From contig OY848921.1 in assembly GCA_963693285.1 (NCBI GenBank), positions 7,453,229 to 7,517,228 of the forward strand: a stretch of DNA of 64,000 bases, in the 5' to 3' direction. The notes below the pieces were generated by a model that was not told where the DNA came from, ran no database searches, and saw only the letters and a list, made by a program, of their open reading frames with translations. The position numbers and the translations under genes were made by a program. Shown here in pieces: positions 23,406 through 34,442 of the stretch. The DNA is from Xestospongia muta (taxonomy: Eukaryota > Porifera > Demospongiae > Haplosclerida > Petrosiidae). The first letter of the stretch is position 1; each line of letters starts with the position of its first letter.

Positions 23406-25330
23406 ATGGCTCTTTGTCTTCTCTATTTTGCTGTCATTATGTTCTAATATTTTTATTTCTATATTTAGTATATCAAATAAGAATGGAGGATGACTTGTTT
23501 GTGCTGTCATACACATGTACCAAGGAAGATATCCGTCTTTACAATTCCACAGTTCCCTCCGTGTTATAACTGTATACAGAAGAAGTATGGGTATATGTGT
23601 GTGCCAGAAACAATGCATATGGTCCCTTGACATAAACTGAAGCCAATGCCACTTACCAACAATTAAAATTTCTTGGAAGCTGTAATTATATAAGATAAAT
23701 AAACACATGTCCAGCCAATATAATGGACACTTCTCAATATATCTTATGAGATTAGGAGTAAACCAGATGTATCCCCAAATTTGGGAATAAAGCCATTGTT
23801 TACTTAAGTTGGTACAGTGTTGTTTTATTATAGATATTACTTTTTATATTATGTTAATTTAGCTGTTTATTCTTTCAACAGATCAATTTAATGACAGTAT
23901 ATACCAAGGTATGTTATCACTGTCCTCAAACATTACTGTTCATACTCAAGCAGTCTACTGCAATGTAATAGATGCTAATAGATTACTCTCACAATGATAC
24001 AATCAATACTCATATTAACTGTAGTTGAAGAATTGATGGAGTCAATACATATCTTAATATCTCTGTAAATTGTATCTCAAGTAAGAATAGTCATAGATTT
24101 GTAATGGACAGTTTATTAATATGTGGTTTGGAAGTTGAATACATTCTCTTGAGCTCCAGCTGAACATAATGCTGGTGCTAAAATTTTTAATAATAGAACA
24201 AAGTAATAAATGATTTTGACCTTAAGATACGTTTATGTACACATGTATACTCAGTCATAGCAAATGGTATATGCCAACTTTCAATCTGAAAATAAACAGT
24301 GAAAATGTATAAACTCTATCTCCAAATACAAATTAATGATAATAATATATTTTTAAAAATTGTGCTGAAGGTAACTGACATACATTGTGTGGCAAGAGTT
24401 AGACATCCGCCCATGCTCAAGTAGTATGCTGTCAGAAAGGACCTAACTCACAAAGTCAGCTATTACAACTCATTGTACATGTGGTATGTAGGCCTATGCA
24501 CATCATTTAGAAGCCAATGCAATGAGGTTATCTGCCAATGTTGGTCTCGAGTCTACAATTAATATAAGGTTTCATTGTACTAGTACAGAAAGGAACTTAT
24601 TAGACTGCTCGTTTAGTTCTGTTTAATATTTAAATAACAGTATATTGACCGGAGTAACATGTGAAGTTATATACATTAATGTACATTATATCAACAGCTT
24701 CCTTAATTAATACATACATGACTACATCAGTGTATATAACATGTTACAATCTCTAGTGTTACGACCCTATCACAGAGAAGTGAAGAATAGCTAGTGATAT
24801 TACTGCTAGTGAGTGACATAACAATTAGAGATCTTACTTCTAACATGACATACACACATATGTTGCATGTCAGTGACATCTAATGTAGAGAGTGACTATA
24901 CATGTACAAATACAACTACTGCTACTATACTAGACTGTAGTATATCTATCATACCATCTATAGTTTGTTAATTTAGTAATACTACTACTAATAAGGCTAC
25001 ACAAACTATCAACAATGTTAAAACAACAAACTCCCGTAGATCTAGCAACGACTCTACAACAACACTTATGCCTGTTGCTAAGAAAACTTCATTAGTAGAA
25101 CAATCTGCTCCACCTGGTCCAGTGACATATACAATACATGAGTGTTTATTCTACTGTTTGGCCAACAGATGGTAGTGGTACACAACTGTCAAGGTCATCT
25201 CTATAGTGTCATATGCTATTGTTTGACATTCTGTAATACTTCCTAATGGATTTTTTCTTTTCTGTTTTTGTTTCTTTCTCTATTTTGTCTTCCATGTTAG
25301 TATTCTACATATTCATACTAACACCAAAAC
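23406..25330 (+). pseudogene. Pseudogene H: divergent SRCR-SRCR-FN3 subfamily
   Basis: ATG at 23406 (MALCLLYFAVIMF) then TAA. SRCR1 first half (about 23510-23665) reads GDIRLYNST, then TAA, and VWVYVCARN. SRCR1 second half is about 23882-24081. SRCR2 first half (about 24375-24463) matches HTLCGKSWT with the Trp changed to TAG, followed by an Ala-Gln-Val-Val-Cys stretch. SRCR2 second half (about 24511-24667) reads FHCTSTERNLLDCS, then TAA. FN3 (about 24700-24920) is recognisable from ITIRDLTSNMTYT and VTSNVESDYTC, parallel to ITGLLPNTTYT and VTSYGESEPVC. A Thr/Ser/Asn stalk follows. It is divergent at nucleotide level from all intact genes here and thoroughly disabled. Pseudogene M (36763) is its sister. 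Confidence 0.7.
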
Positions 25331-25719
25331 GAACACAGTTACCACCAGTACATAAACTTCTGACCCACCCACACAGGGAATTAGATATGCACAATACAAG
25401 TTAACAACAAATACAAGTCTATATCATGTCTTCAAACCCTGAATCAGGGTATAAATTTGGACTATCTTGATAATCACCTTGAATTAACTGTTTTCAGTTA
25501 ACAATATACTATAATAAATAAACAACGGCTACTTCATATTATAAGAATAACTATGAAACTTTAAATAATAGATAATATCTGATAATACTAATTATAATTT
25601 AACTTAAAGTGATTTGCTTGCTATTATATACACATTCTCAACTAATGTAAGCATACTTCTTATATTAATATTTTGTTGACATTAAACAGGAAGTAGACGT
25701 CTAAGTTAGAATATAATTA
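25331..25719. other. Intergenic upstream of I
   Basis: Similar to the flanks upstream of gene N (about 39250-39560 and 40220-40530), sharing the phrase CTATAATAAATAAAC and the AACAGGAAGTA segment. No gene is seen. Confidence 0.6.
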
Positions 25720-25838
25720 CGTAGTGTCTATTCGTCTGGCAGGAAATGTATACTTTGTTGTATAAAGGTTTAGGGGGGTGGAGATCAGTTTAATACACAA
25801 CAAAGTATACATTTCATGCCGGACGAATAGACACTGCC
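25720..25838. mobile_element. 119-bp hAT-like MITE with long inverted ends and 9-bp target duplication
   Basis: Inverted ends of about 37 bases (GTGTCTATTCGTCTGGC... and its near-perfect complement ...CCGGACGAATAGACAC) flank a 37-base loop. ATATAATTA occurs on both sides (25711-25719 and 25839-25847), fitting a target-site duplication. The homologous flank of gene N lacks the element, confirming insertion. The loop contains TATAAAGG, 128 bases upstream of gene I's ATG, so the insertion could have supplied a TATA box. Confidence 0.8.
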
Positions 25839-25888
25839 ATATAATTAAACACTATAAGGAGCAGAATATTTCCTCAAGAAGGAGTAAG

Positions 25889-28196
25889 ATGTGTCTTGAA
25901 GTTGTTTTTGTTCTACTGTGCTCAATGTGTTGCTTACAACAAGGTAATGAAAGTAGTAATATATGTTGATAATTGAAACTTTTGATCAGTTATCACTGGA
26001 TGTGTTAAGAGAAAAACTCTAGGAAACTGTCTTGCACCACCATTTTGTACAAAAAATATATTTGTATTGAGAATGTCTGTAATTCAAGTAAGAGGAGATT
26101 AGAGCTGCATGTTAATAATTTTATTAGATAGCTATTCTAAGTTCGAATCATGGCAAAATAAATAAGCATTCATACATTGATCAATTAAATATATGTAAAT
26201 TTACAGTTTGTGTACATCTATGTATCATTATATAATGTTACAAGCAGCCAAAAGAGTAGCCTCATACCCAGGTGTCTCAATAAAGGAAATTGTGTAAGAC
26301 TTCAAAAGGGTTATGATAAATACTTTTTATAGAAAAAAAACATCCCTACCTATAGATTGTAATTGTGGAAACTTAAAATCAGTTCCTACTATAGGTACAT
26401 CAAATGGTGAATGTTGCACGCACTCTGATCATTGTTGCACATTAACAGAACCAGTTGTAGCTTGTATACAATATCCAGATTGGTCTAATCAATTTAATTT
26501 TCGATTCTTTTGTAATGGGAATTTGAGTTCTCCCAGAAATTGCTCGATATCTTATATGGCAAAACCCAAGTGTAGAGGTATATTGTTTGTGCTATAATAA
26601 CAATTGAATACCAATACAGATTGGCCCAGTCCAGAACATTTATCCATACAACAACTAGACTTTTCAATACAGCTCAACTGGATATACAACATAACTACTG
26701 TTAGAAAACGAATGCTCAATATATTCTGTGAAAGTAAACAACAACAGATCAACTATGTTTACTCTAAGACAATATTAAATAATGGTAAAAGTACTATTAA
26801 TACATCTATTACTGGTCTATTACCTAATACTACATACACATGTTGTGTATTAGCAGTAACATCATATGGAGAGAGTGAACCAGCATGTGCAAACACCAGT
26901 ACTGGTAAAACAACAAGTGAGTTTGTTTGTTCTTGTTGCAACTTACTATATTAAACTATATTTATAATTTGTCATTAATTTTAATTTTTAGGCCAAATTA
27001 GTTCTTACGTTACTGTGACAGATGTATTCACTACTAGTGTCATCAAAACAACTGCTACAACAGTTACAATCATGACAACTATTACTTCTGTTACCATATA
27101 TCCATCATCTACTATCAATATAATAAAAACAAGTTGTCCTACTGAGAGTATGACAACTGTTACTGTATCTCCATCTTGTACTATCAATACACTAAAAACA
27201 CTTTGTCCTACTGGGAGTAGTAATACAATTATTAATAGTATTCCATGGGTAGGTGGTATACTGGTGGGTGTGGTAAGTGGTGTTCTTGTGATGGTGATGG
27301 TGTGGGTGATAGTGACAATAGTTAGGAAGGAGAGGAAGAAAAAGGTAGACAACACAATAACATATAACAATAGGTAAGTTCAGAATTGTGTTTTGCATGT
27401 ATGTAATTTACAAAAACAAGTTATACATATAAAGAGTCACATGAGCATAACTTAATGTTCATAACTAGACATAGTATTGATATTGTTACATATGTTGCTC
27501 TTTCATTAATAATATGAACTTTCAGTCATTTTTCAAACACTAATGCAATTATTTGACTGCTACAACTGCACTAACAAGCTTAATGTATATATAGATAACC
27601 ACAATGCTATAAACCTCATATTAGCTATGGTCATGTATACATTGTCACTATAACTGACTATACATCATAGTATGGTCATTTACTCCGGTATCATTATATC
27701 TGTGTTATTTTAAATGCAATCCAAAAACAAGCCATCAGAGTAGTAATATACAGTGTATATACATATATAATATGTGTGTGTGTGTGTGTGTGTGTGTGAT
27801 CTGATTTTGCAATAAGGGACCATTTCTGTACACACACACACACACACACACATCCATAATTTCATTACGTTAATTATATGATATTTTTATTTACACAGTT
27901 CTACTTCACAAAATTCAAACACAGAAGGTTTAGGTAATCCCACATATGATGGAGTTGTATATCCCATTGCCAATATTGAGCTGACTGAAGCTGAGGCTGC
28001 ATACAGTTATGCTGTAATTCCACAGCCCCACAAATATGATTCTACAACTAATGTCACTGAGGAAAGACCAAGAGTAAACCAAGATATTTCCATGAACAGT
28101 GGTATATACTCTGTTGCTGAAAATGTGAAAATTGAACAGGTATACTCATTAGCTGGAGATGAAATTGGTACATATTCAAAACTAGAGAGAAAATAA
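25889..28196 (+). CDS. Gene I: shortened receptor, signal peptide-fused SRCR2-FN3-TM-tail
   Basis: Open model: 25889-25943, 26356-26577, 26620-26916, 26992-27373, 27899-28196 (417 aa, all phases consistent). Signal peptide MCLEVVFVLLCSMCCLQQ. The SRCR1 exons are decayed: remnants at 25987-26090 start with ITGCV but no longer fit the frame. The two SRCR2 exons are fused by deletion of the intron and surrounding codons, leaving a 74-codon exon with many cysteines but without the FGQW core, so it may not fold as SRCR. FN3 keeps the TTYTCCVLAVTSYGES block. The stalk has two copies of a Thr/Pro repeat ending CPTES and CPTGS. TM is GGILVGVVSGVLVMVMVW. The tail has GNPTY (NPxY), YSVAENVKIE, VYSLAGD and TYSKLERK. 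It could be a reduced functional receptor or a recent pseudogene. Confidence 0.6.
27773..27851. repeat. (TG)n and (CA)n arrays with partial MITE beta
   Basis: TG run at about 27775-27798, then GATCTGATTTTGCAATAAGGGACCATTTCTGTA (beginning of family beta, cut into short parts here), then a CA run at about 27830-27852. The two runs are complementary and could fold. Confidence 0.7.
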
Positions 28197-29368
28197 TTTG
28201 CTAATATACAATCCGTTATTTCTCTCATTGTGTTAACAACTTTTACTATACAAGTTATAAGTAAATAATTAAATAGACAATTGTATTTAATTAGTTTTGT
28301 AATTGGTTTATTTTTATTATTATAGTCATAATAAAGACAAATAATAAAGGCAAAATAAATCTAATTGAGATCAGAAATAAATTATAGGTATTTAGAGATA
28401 AGAAAAAAATTAGTCAGTTAAATGGATAACAATTATTATTGTGCATGTAAAGAATCGAGAGCTAAGTGTCTCTTATGGTTAATTAATTAGTTGGTTAGTC
28501 TTCACTTTTATAATTAGTTTATATTTGTGACCTGATTTGTAATGAGGAACTACTTCTGTCAAAACATTCATGACCTGTTTTGGGAAAAGGGGCCATTGTT
28601 AAAACATCTCAAAAACAGTTTTGTATACCTACAGTTACCATTAATAGTTGTGTGTATATATAGCAACTCTATGTATATAATTTTTTTTGAAATATCTTAA
28701 AGATAGTCCCTTATTGCACATCATGTCACATATATTGGATGTTTTTGGAAAGGAGAAATATGTTTTAACTTTTTTAGTACAGTCTAAAGCAGATAAGAAC
28801 AACAGAAAGCAGAACAGAACAACAATTTCATATGACTTGTATCTATAAGACTAGATATTGAATTGTATGTGTCCATAGCAATAGTAACACAAAATATAAA
28901 CATTGTTTGGTTTATATAATTAATTGCCTCTGTTGAACAGCACTACAGTTTGTACTAGCATTACAGTCCAGGTGTGGAGCTTATTCATTTTGAAAATTAA
29001 TTTGCACGTACTGTTGTGGTCTCACACTACTCGATGTGTCTGGTGTGGAGGTGATTCATCTAACCCCATAAAATTGAAGTTGATTTGCTATAAACGACTT
29101 TTTTACTTTCATATATTGCTAACATATCTAATATACCAAACCAAAACATGGTTAACAGAGAGCTTTTGAGAATGTGTTTGCTGTGAATGTTTTTGTACCT
29201 TAATCACGGTTGTAAGTTGTCATTGGGAAAAAGCATCTTGATATATTGAATGTAGATGTTACAATAATAGTTATGTAACCATGATTTAATTAAGCAGAAT
29301 GACAAACAGGAAATGGACTACATCACTATACTTTAGATGATAAATAAGCAAAAGACCAGAGTGTCAAG
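28197..29368. other. Intergenic between I and J, with MITE beta
   Basis: Holds the family-beta element at 28527-28730. A downstream stretch (about 28880-29368) recurs before O (about 43560-44070), P (about 45000-45422) and Q (about 52890-53038), and is therefore the upstream flank typical of MYL-type genes. No gene is seen. Confidence 0.6.
28527..28730. mobile_element. MITE family beta, copy 1
   Basis: Palindromic element beginning GTGACCTGATTTGT and ending in a degenerate complement. The centre has AAACAGTTTTGTATA facing a complementary AAAACTGTTTT-like half in better copies. No coding capacity. Confidence 0.7.
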
Positions 29369-31107
29369 ATGTATCTTCACTATGCCTTTATTTTATTGTG
29401 TTGGTTAAAAGAAAGTAAGTAAACTAACTGATTTCTCAATACATTTGAAATGCTTTATGATATAGTTATTGGATGTGTTGAGGGAGAGCTCAGATTTGAG
29501 TCAAACAACAGCTCTCTAATACAGATTTGTACTAAAAGAAAATGGGGATATGTTTGTGCTAGGTACAATTACAATTAGAGTAAAAGAGAGGCCCAAGTTG
29601 CTTGTCAACTGATGGGTTATTTGAGTACTGATTTAAACAATATTGGTAAGAATGCTAATGCATTTATGTTAGGACAACAAGATCAATTATAATATACTGA
29701 TCTCAATTTAGGTGACTATAGAGTAAAAGATACTACTAAAAGACCAGTCAGCTATTCACATATCAAGTGCAAAGGTCTTGAACAACAAGTTACTCAATGT
29801 TACCTTAGAGAAAGTAACAATGAAAATGACTGCAAAATTGTTAATGATAATTTTTACTACTATGCTGCTACAAAATGCCAAACTAGTTCTGGTAATGTAA
29901 AGCTTTATAACTAAAATAATTACAAAGATGACTGTCTTCTTTAGGTTGTAAAGGTGGAGAATTATCTCTTAATGAAATACTACTTACAATCTGTGCATTT
30001 GGTCAATGGCACACATTTTGTGGTGATACTTGGACATTAGCTCAAGCAAAAGTAGCTTGTAGACAACTGGGAAGAAATTCAATTGGTATGATTCTTTATG
30101 TTAATAATTTTTTATATCTTAATAAAAAACAAGGTGCTAACAACAGTATAATTGATGTTGAAGGATTCTCTACTGTTGATATTCAATTCAATTGTAATGG
30201 AAATGAGAATTCTCTTAGGAAATGCTCAGTAATTAATAATTATAACTGTACCTCACCAGGGAAAGCAGCAGGACTAATGTGTGGAGGTAAACAACTATAA
30301 ATATATAATAAAAATTTATAAAGTATATTAGAATGGCCCAGTCCTCCTCACAACTTATCCATTCAATCAATGGAATCTTCAATACATATCTACTGGGAAT
30401 ATAATTATAACAACCACATGATAACTGCTTTCAATGTATCTTGTGAAAACAATGGACAAAAAATCAGCTACTGGTATTTTTACAAGACTGTATCCTTTGA
30501 CAATACTTTTAATACATCTATTACTGGTCTATTACCTAATACTACATACACATGTTGTGTATTAGCAGTGACATCATATGGAGAGAGTGAACCAGTATGT
30601 CAATATATCACTACTGGCGAAACAACAAGTGAGTTTGTTTATTCTTGTTGCAACCTACTATATTAAGCAATATTTATAAGTTGTCATTATATTTTAATTT
30701 CAGGTCAAATTTGCTCTTCTATTACTGTGATAGATGTATTTACTAATAGTATCATTAAAACAACTGCTACAACAGTTACAATTATGAAAACTGTTACTTC
30801 TGTTGCCATATCTCCATCCTCTACTATCAATACAATACAAACACTTTCTCCTACTGGGAGTAGTGATACAATTAATAGTGGTGGTCAATGGGTAGGTGGT
30901 ATAATGGTGGGTGTGGTAAGTGGTGTTCTTGTGATGGTGATGGTGTGGGTGATAGTGACAATAGTTAGGAAAGAGAGGAGGAAAAAGGTAGACAACACAA
31001 TAACATATAATAATAGGTAATTTCAGAATTGTGTTTATATGAATGTAATTTACAAGAACAAATTATATGTATAAAGAGTCACACAAGCATAACTTTACGT
31101 TAAAATT

Positions 31108-31330
31108 GAGACCTGATTTGTAACAAGGGATCACTTCTGTCAAAACATTTGTGACATGATTTCACAAAAACAGTTTTGTGTACATAAAGTTGCTATATAT
31201 CCACAACTGTTCATGGTAATTGTATGCATACAAAAGTGATTTTTGTGGTGTATTAACAGCGGTCCCATTTCATAAATCAGGTCACAAATGTTTTGATAGA
31301 AGTGGTCTCTTATTGTAAATCAGGTCACAA
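31108..31330. mobile_element. MITE family beta, copy 2 (in intron 7 of J)
   Basis: Starts GAGACCTGATTTGTAAC and ends AAATCAGGTCACAA; the terminal inverted repeat and the inner AAACAGTTTTG block match the other copies. Confidence 0.75.
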
Positions 31331-31617
31331 TTAGACATACTATTTATCTTATTATATATTAATTTTATTTCAATAATAATATGAAGTTTCAGTTGATATT
31401 ATAACTTTGATAAGCTGAATGCACATATAAATAACCACAATGCTATAACCTTCATATTAGCTATTGTCATGTATACATTATCACTATAACTGACTGTACA
31501 TTATATATAGTACAATCATTTGATCTAGTATCATTATATCTGTATTATCTTAAATGCAATCTAAAAACAAGTAACCAGAGCAGTAATATACAGTATATAT
31601 GTGTGTGTGTGTGTGTG

Positions 31618-31820
31618 TGACCTGATTTGTGAAAAAAGAGACCATAGTTAAACACCTTGTAAAACAGCTTTGTATGCACACAGTTCCTATGAATAGTTGT
31701 GCATATAATAACTATATGGATATAAAACTGTTTTGGAAAATGTTTTAACAGTGATCCCTTTTTACAATCAGGTCACAAATCTTTTGTCAAACTTGTTACT
31801 TATTGCAAATCAGATTACAT
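31618..31820. mobile_element. MITE family beta, copy 3 (in intron 7 of J)
   Basis: Follows a TG run, begins GTGACCTGATTTGTG and ends AAATCAGATTACA. Two beta copies lie in one intron, which is 854 bases long against about 40-260 for most introns in the cluster. Confidence 0.75.
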
Positions 31821-32234
31821 TTATATTCATCATTTTACTAAATATTTACATGATATTTATATTTATATAGTTCTACCTCACAAATCTCAAACACAAGATG
31901 TTTAGATAACCCCGCATATGATAGATCTGTAAATCCTATTGTCTATATTGAATCTTCTGAAGCTGAGGCTACATACAGTTATGCTGTAATGCCACAGAAT
32001 CACAAATATGATGTTGTAACTAATGTCACTGAGGAAAGACCAAGAGTAAACCAAGATTTTCCCATTAACAATGGTATATACTCTGTTGCTGAAAATGTGA
32101 AAATTGAAGGAGTATACTCATTAGCTGGAGACAAAATTGTTACATATTCAAAACTACAGAGAAAATTTGTTAATATAAAGTCCATTATTTCTATCATTGT
32201 GTTAACAAGTTTTACTATTACAAGTTATAAGTAA

Positions 32235-33437
32235 ATAAATTAAATGGACAATTGTATTCAATTAGTTTTGTAATTGGTTTAATTTTCATTATTACAGTCA
32301 AAATAAAGACAAATAGTAAAGGCAAAACAAAAGTAATTTAGATCAGAAATAAATTATAGGTATTTATTATGCACAAACATAAGTAAAAAATTAGTCAGTT
32401 AAACACATAACAATTATTATTGTGCATATATAGAATTTGAGAGCTAAGTGTCTTTTATGGTTAATAAATTAGTTAGTTAGTCTTAACATTTATAATTAGT
32501 TTACATTTGTGACCTTATTTATAATGAGGAACTACTTCTGTAAGAAGATTTGTGACCTAATTTGTGAATAGGGGCCACTGTTAAAACATCTCAAAAACAG
32601 TTTTGTATACCTACAATTACCATGTATAGCTGTATATATACAGCAACTGTATGTCCAAAAAAACTGTTTTTGAAATGTTTTAATGATGGTCCCTTATTAC
32701 AAATCGAGACACATATATCGAAAATTTTTTGGAAAGGAGAAATAGAGTTTTAAAATTTTTGAGTACAGTCTAAAGCAGATATTGAATCTCACCTGAGTCA
32801 AAAACAATATTTTTTATTTCTTAAAAAAAGTTAACTTTAAAGGTAAGGTGAGATTAGTAAAAAAAGGCTGAGGCACTTGCACATAATCTGTGAGACAGTT
32901 GCATTTAAATCTGGTGGTTACAATTATAGTGAATTTCATTTTCCCATAGGAACATTACAAACAAAACAAATATATCAAAGTGCTAGTAGAGATCTGTGTA
33001 GCACTTAAACAACCAAACATGCTGATTTATCTGAGAATTATATACAATACTTGATTAAGAAAGAAAATAAGTTAGTACATCTATGTCTACAATTATTATA
33101 ATTTTTATTGTTGCATTCACATTATGGCATTCCATGATACAAATAAAACAATATGATTATAACTCACATCACATTTCCTTGATAGACACAAACAAAATTA
33201 TTATCTAAATCTCTATTAATGATCACATAAGTCATAGTTATAACAGTAATTGAGGGCTTATGTATACACAGTGGGTGTTCAGTAATTGATGTTTACTTTC
33301 AAACTGATTTATATAGACATTATGTATCATTATTTATTATGTAAGGTTAATACAGTTTTGTTTATACTTATTTAATCAGTCATTGTTTAGGAGAATTTGT
33401 GGTGAGATGTGCTCTGGAGGATAGGTAACTTGTCATC
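32235..33437. other. Intergenic between J and K, with MITE beta copy 4
   Basis: Family-beta element at 32509-32713. About 32840-33240 resembles 6190-6600, including the stretch around AAATCTGGTGGTTACAAT. About 33250-33437 is the upstream module shared with E and the 18113 remnant. No gene is seen. Confidence 0.6.
32509..32713. mobile_element. MITE family beta, copy 4
   Basis: Begins GTGACCTTATTTATAATG and ends near ATCGAGACACATAT. It lies at the same place relative to its gene as the copies downstream of I and N, so it was inherited through gene duplication. Confidence 0.65.
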
Positions 33438-34083
33438 ATGATCTACAGTCTTTCTATTTCTTATATTATTGTGCATGTTAACAGTTGTAATGAAAATACA
33501 AGTTGAATTCTCCTCACTTTTAATGATTTTCACTATTAGCACTTGTAGACAAACTATATTTGTAATTCTAATAATGAGGAAACCCTCAAATATAGATACT
33601 CAAGTAATTCAAACAGTTATTTAGAACAAATTTGTAATAAAAACCAATGTCAATACATTTGTGTTTGTTAAATCTAACTCTGTCTTTTGGAGTGAAAATG
33701 AAGCTAAAGTGGCTTGTTACCAAGATAAAAGAAGGCCAGGTAATACTTATATTAATTGTTAAATTACCTTCTATATTGACATAGAATCGAGAACTTCTGT
33801 CTCTAATTCATTGAAAATTTAAAATAAAAACTTTTCCTGTTTGGGTGTAGAAGAAATAGATATGATGACATGACATTGTGATGTCATCAATATGATGACA
33901 TCACTTAAACCGTAAACCAAACCTAACATTATTAACTCCAAGACACATGTGATGTCATCATAAGACAAATTGTTACATCATCAGTCAAGAAGCACCCAAG
34001 AAATAGATTTTTCAGTTGATAAAAATTTCTATGATTCAATTATAGTAGCCCCTACTATAATGTAACAGTTTATTGTCTTCCAG
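33438..34083 (+). pseudogene. Pseudogene K: signal exon and SRCR1, interrupted by a MITE
   Basis: ATG at 33438 (MIYSLSISYIIVHV). SRCR1 first half (about 33540-33739) reads CNSNNEETLKYR, then is frameshifted around TTTGTGTTTGTTAAATC and has lost the MGMSW part. SRCR1 second half (about 33786-34083) is split by a family-alpha MITE at 33862-34000. GAAATAGAT-like sequence on both sides is consistent with a target-site duplication. No SRCR2, FN3 or TM follows before gene L. Closest relative: pseudogene E. Confidence 0.8.
33862..34000 (+). mobile_element. MITE family alpha, copy 2, inserted in an SRCR exon
   Basis: Shares the interior AAACCGTAAACCAAACCTAA block and the TGATGTCATC palindromes with 17695-17863. 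The left end is shortened. AAATAGAT lies directly on each side. Confidence 0.8.
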
Positions 34084-34333
34084 GTATATTCTATTCTAAA
34101 TCATAATTACTATTTTTCAATTATTATAGCTAATCGATCGTATTAAATTCAAGCATATTTTTAGTTGTATATTAATTTTATTGTTTTGAAAATTTTGAAG
34201 AATAAAAGCGCTTGACTTTGTATAGTACTTAAGACTGGATTACTTTTAAATCTTTACTTTCACTGAAATGAAAAAGGAGTATAACATATCCTCTGATATT
34301 ATTAATAATTATGATATATGGTCGCATGGGTGG

Positions 34334-34420
34334 CACGTGATCCTAGGGAAAACGACCAAACTTCGCGTTGGTCATCTATCAGATGATTCTTCAGTAAACG
34401 AAGTGTGCAGTCGTATAAAG
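34334..34420 (+). promoter_or_regulatory. Candidate promoter of gene L
   Basis: A locally GC-richer segment with an E-box CACGTG at 34334-34339, an inverted pair GACCAA (34354-34359) and TTGGTC (34368-34373), and TATAAAG at 34414-34420. The first ATG of gene L is only 23 bases after the TATA string, so the second in-frame ATG at 34467 may be the real start. Inferred from sequence pattern only. Confidence 0.4.
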
Positions 34421-34442
34421 GCAAGGTAAAAGCAATATTGTT

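Larger units (their letters stand above)
29369..32234 (+). pseudogene. Gene J: full-length MYL-type SRCR-SRCR-FN3 receptor with one nonsense codon
   Basis: Exons: 29369-29414, 29466-29645, 29712-29891, 29945-30085, 30134-30286, 30332-30628, 30704-31016, 31871-32234. All phases agree (557 codons plus stop). The only ectodomain lesion is TAG at 29576-29578, where gene Q reads TGG in NWSKKEAQVAC. The rest is open: SRCR2 (AFGQWHTFCGDTW), FN3, Thr/Ser stalk with one repeat, and the TM helix. The tail has LDNPAY (NPxY), GIYSVAE, GVYSLAG and IVTYSKL, where VTYSKL fits the ITIM consensus. The usual stop after QRK is lost (AAATAATTT became AAATTT), adding a hydrophobic 24-residue extension. This is a polymorphic null, a sequencing error, or a newly dead gene. 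Confidence 0.8.

Noticed and set aside
27015..27377. Separate secreted mucin-like gene
   Set aside because: It is the stalk/TM exon of gene I; its acceptor, phase and following tail match J and N.
28924..29169. 81-codon plus-strand frame
   Set aside because: The related flanks before O, P and Q do not keep the frame open, so it is chance.
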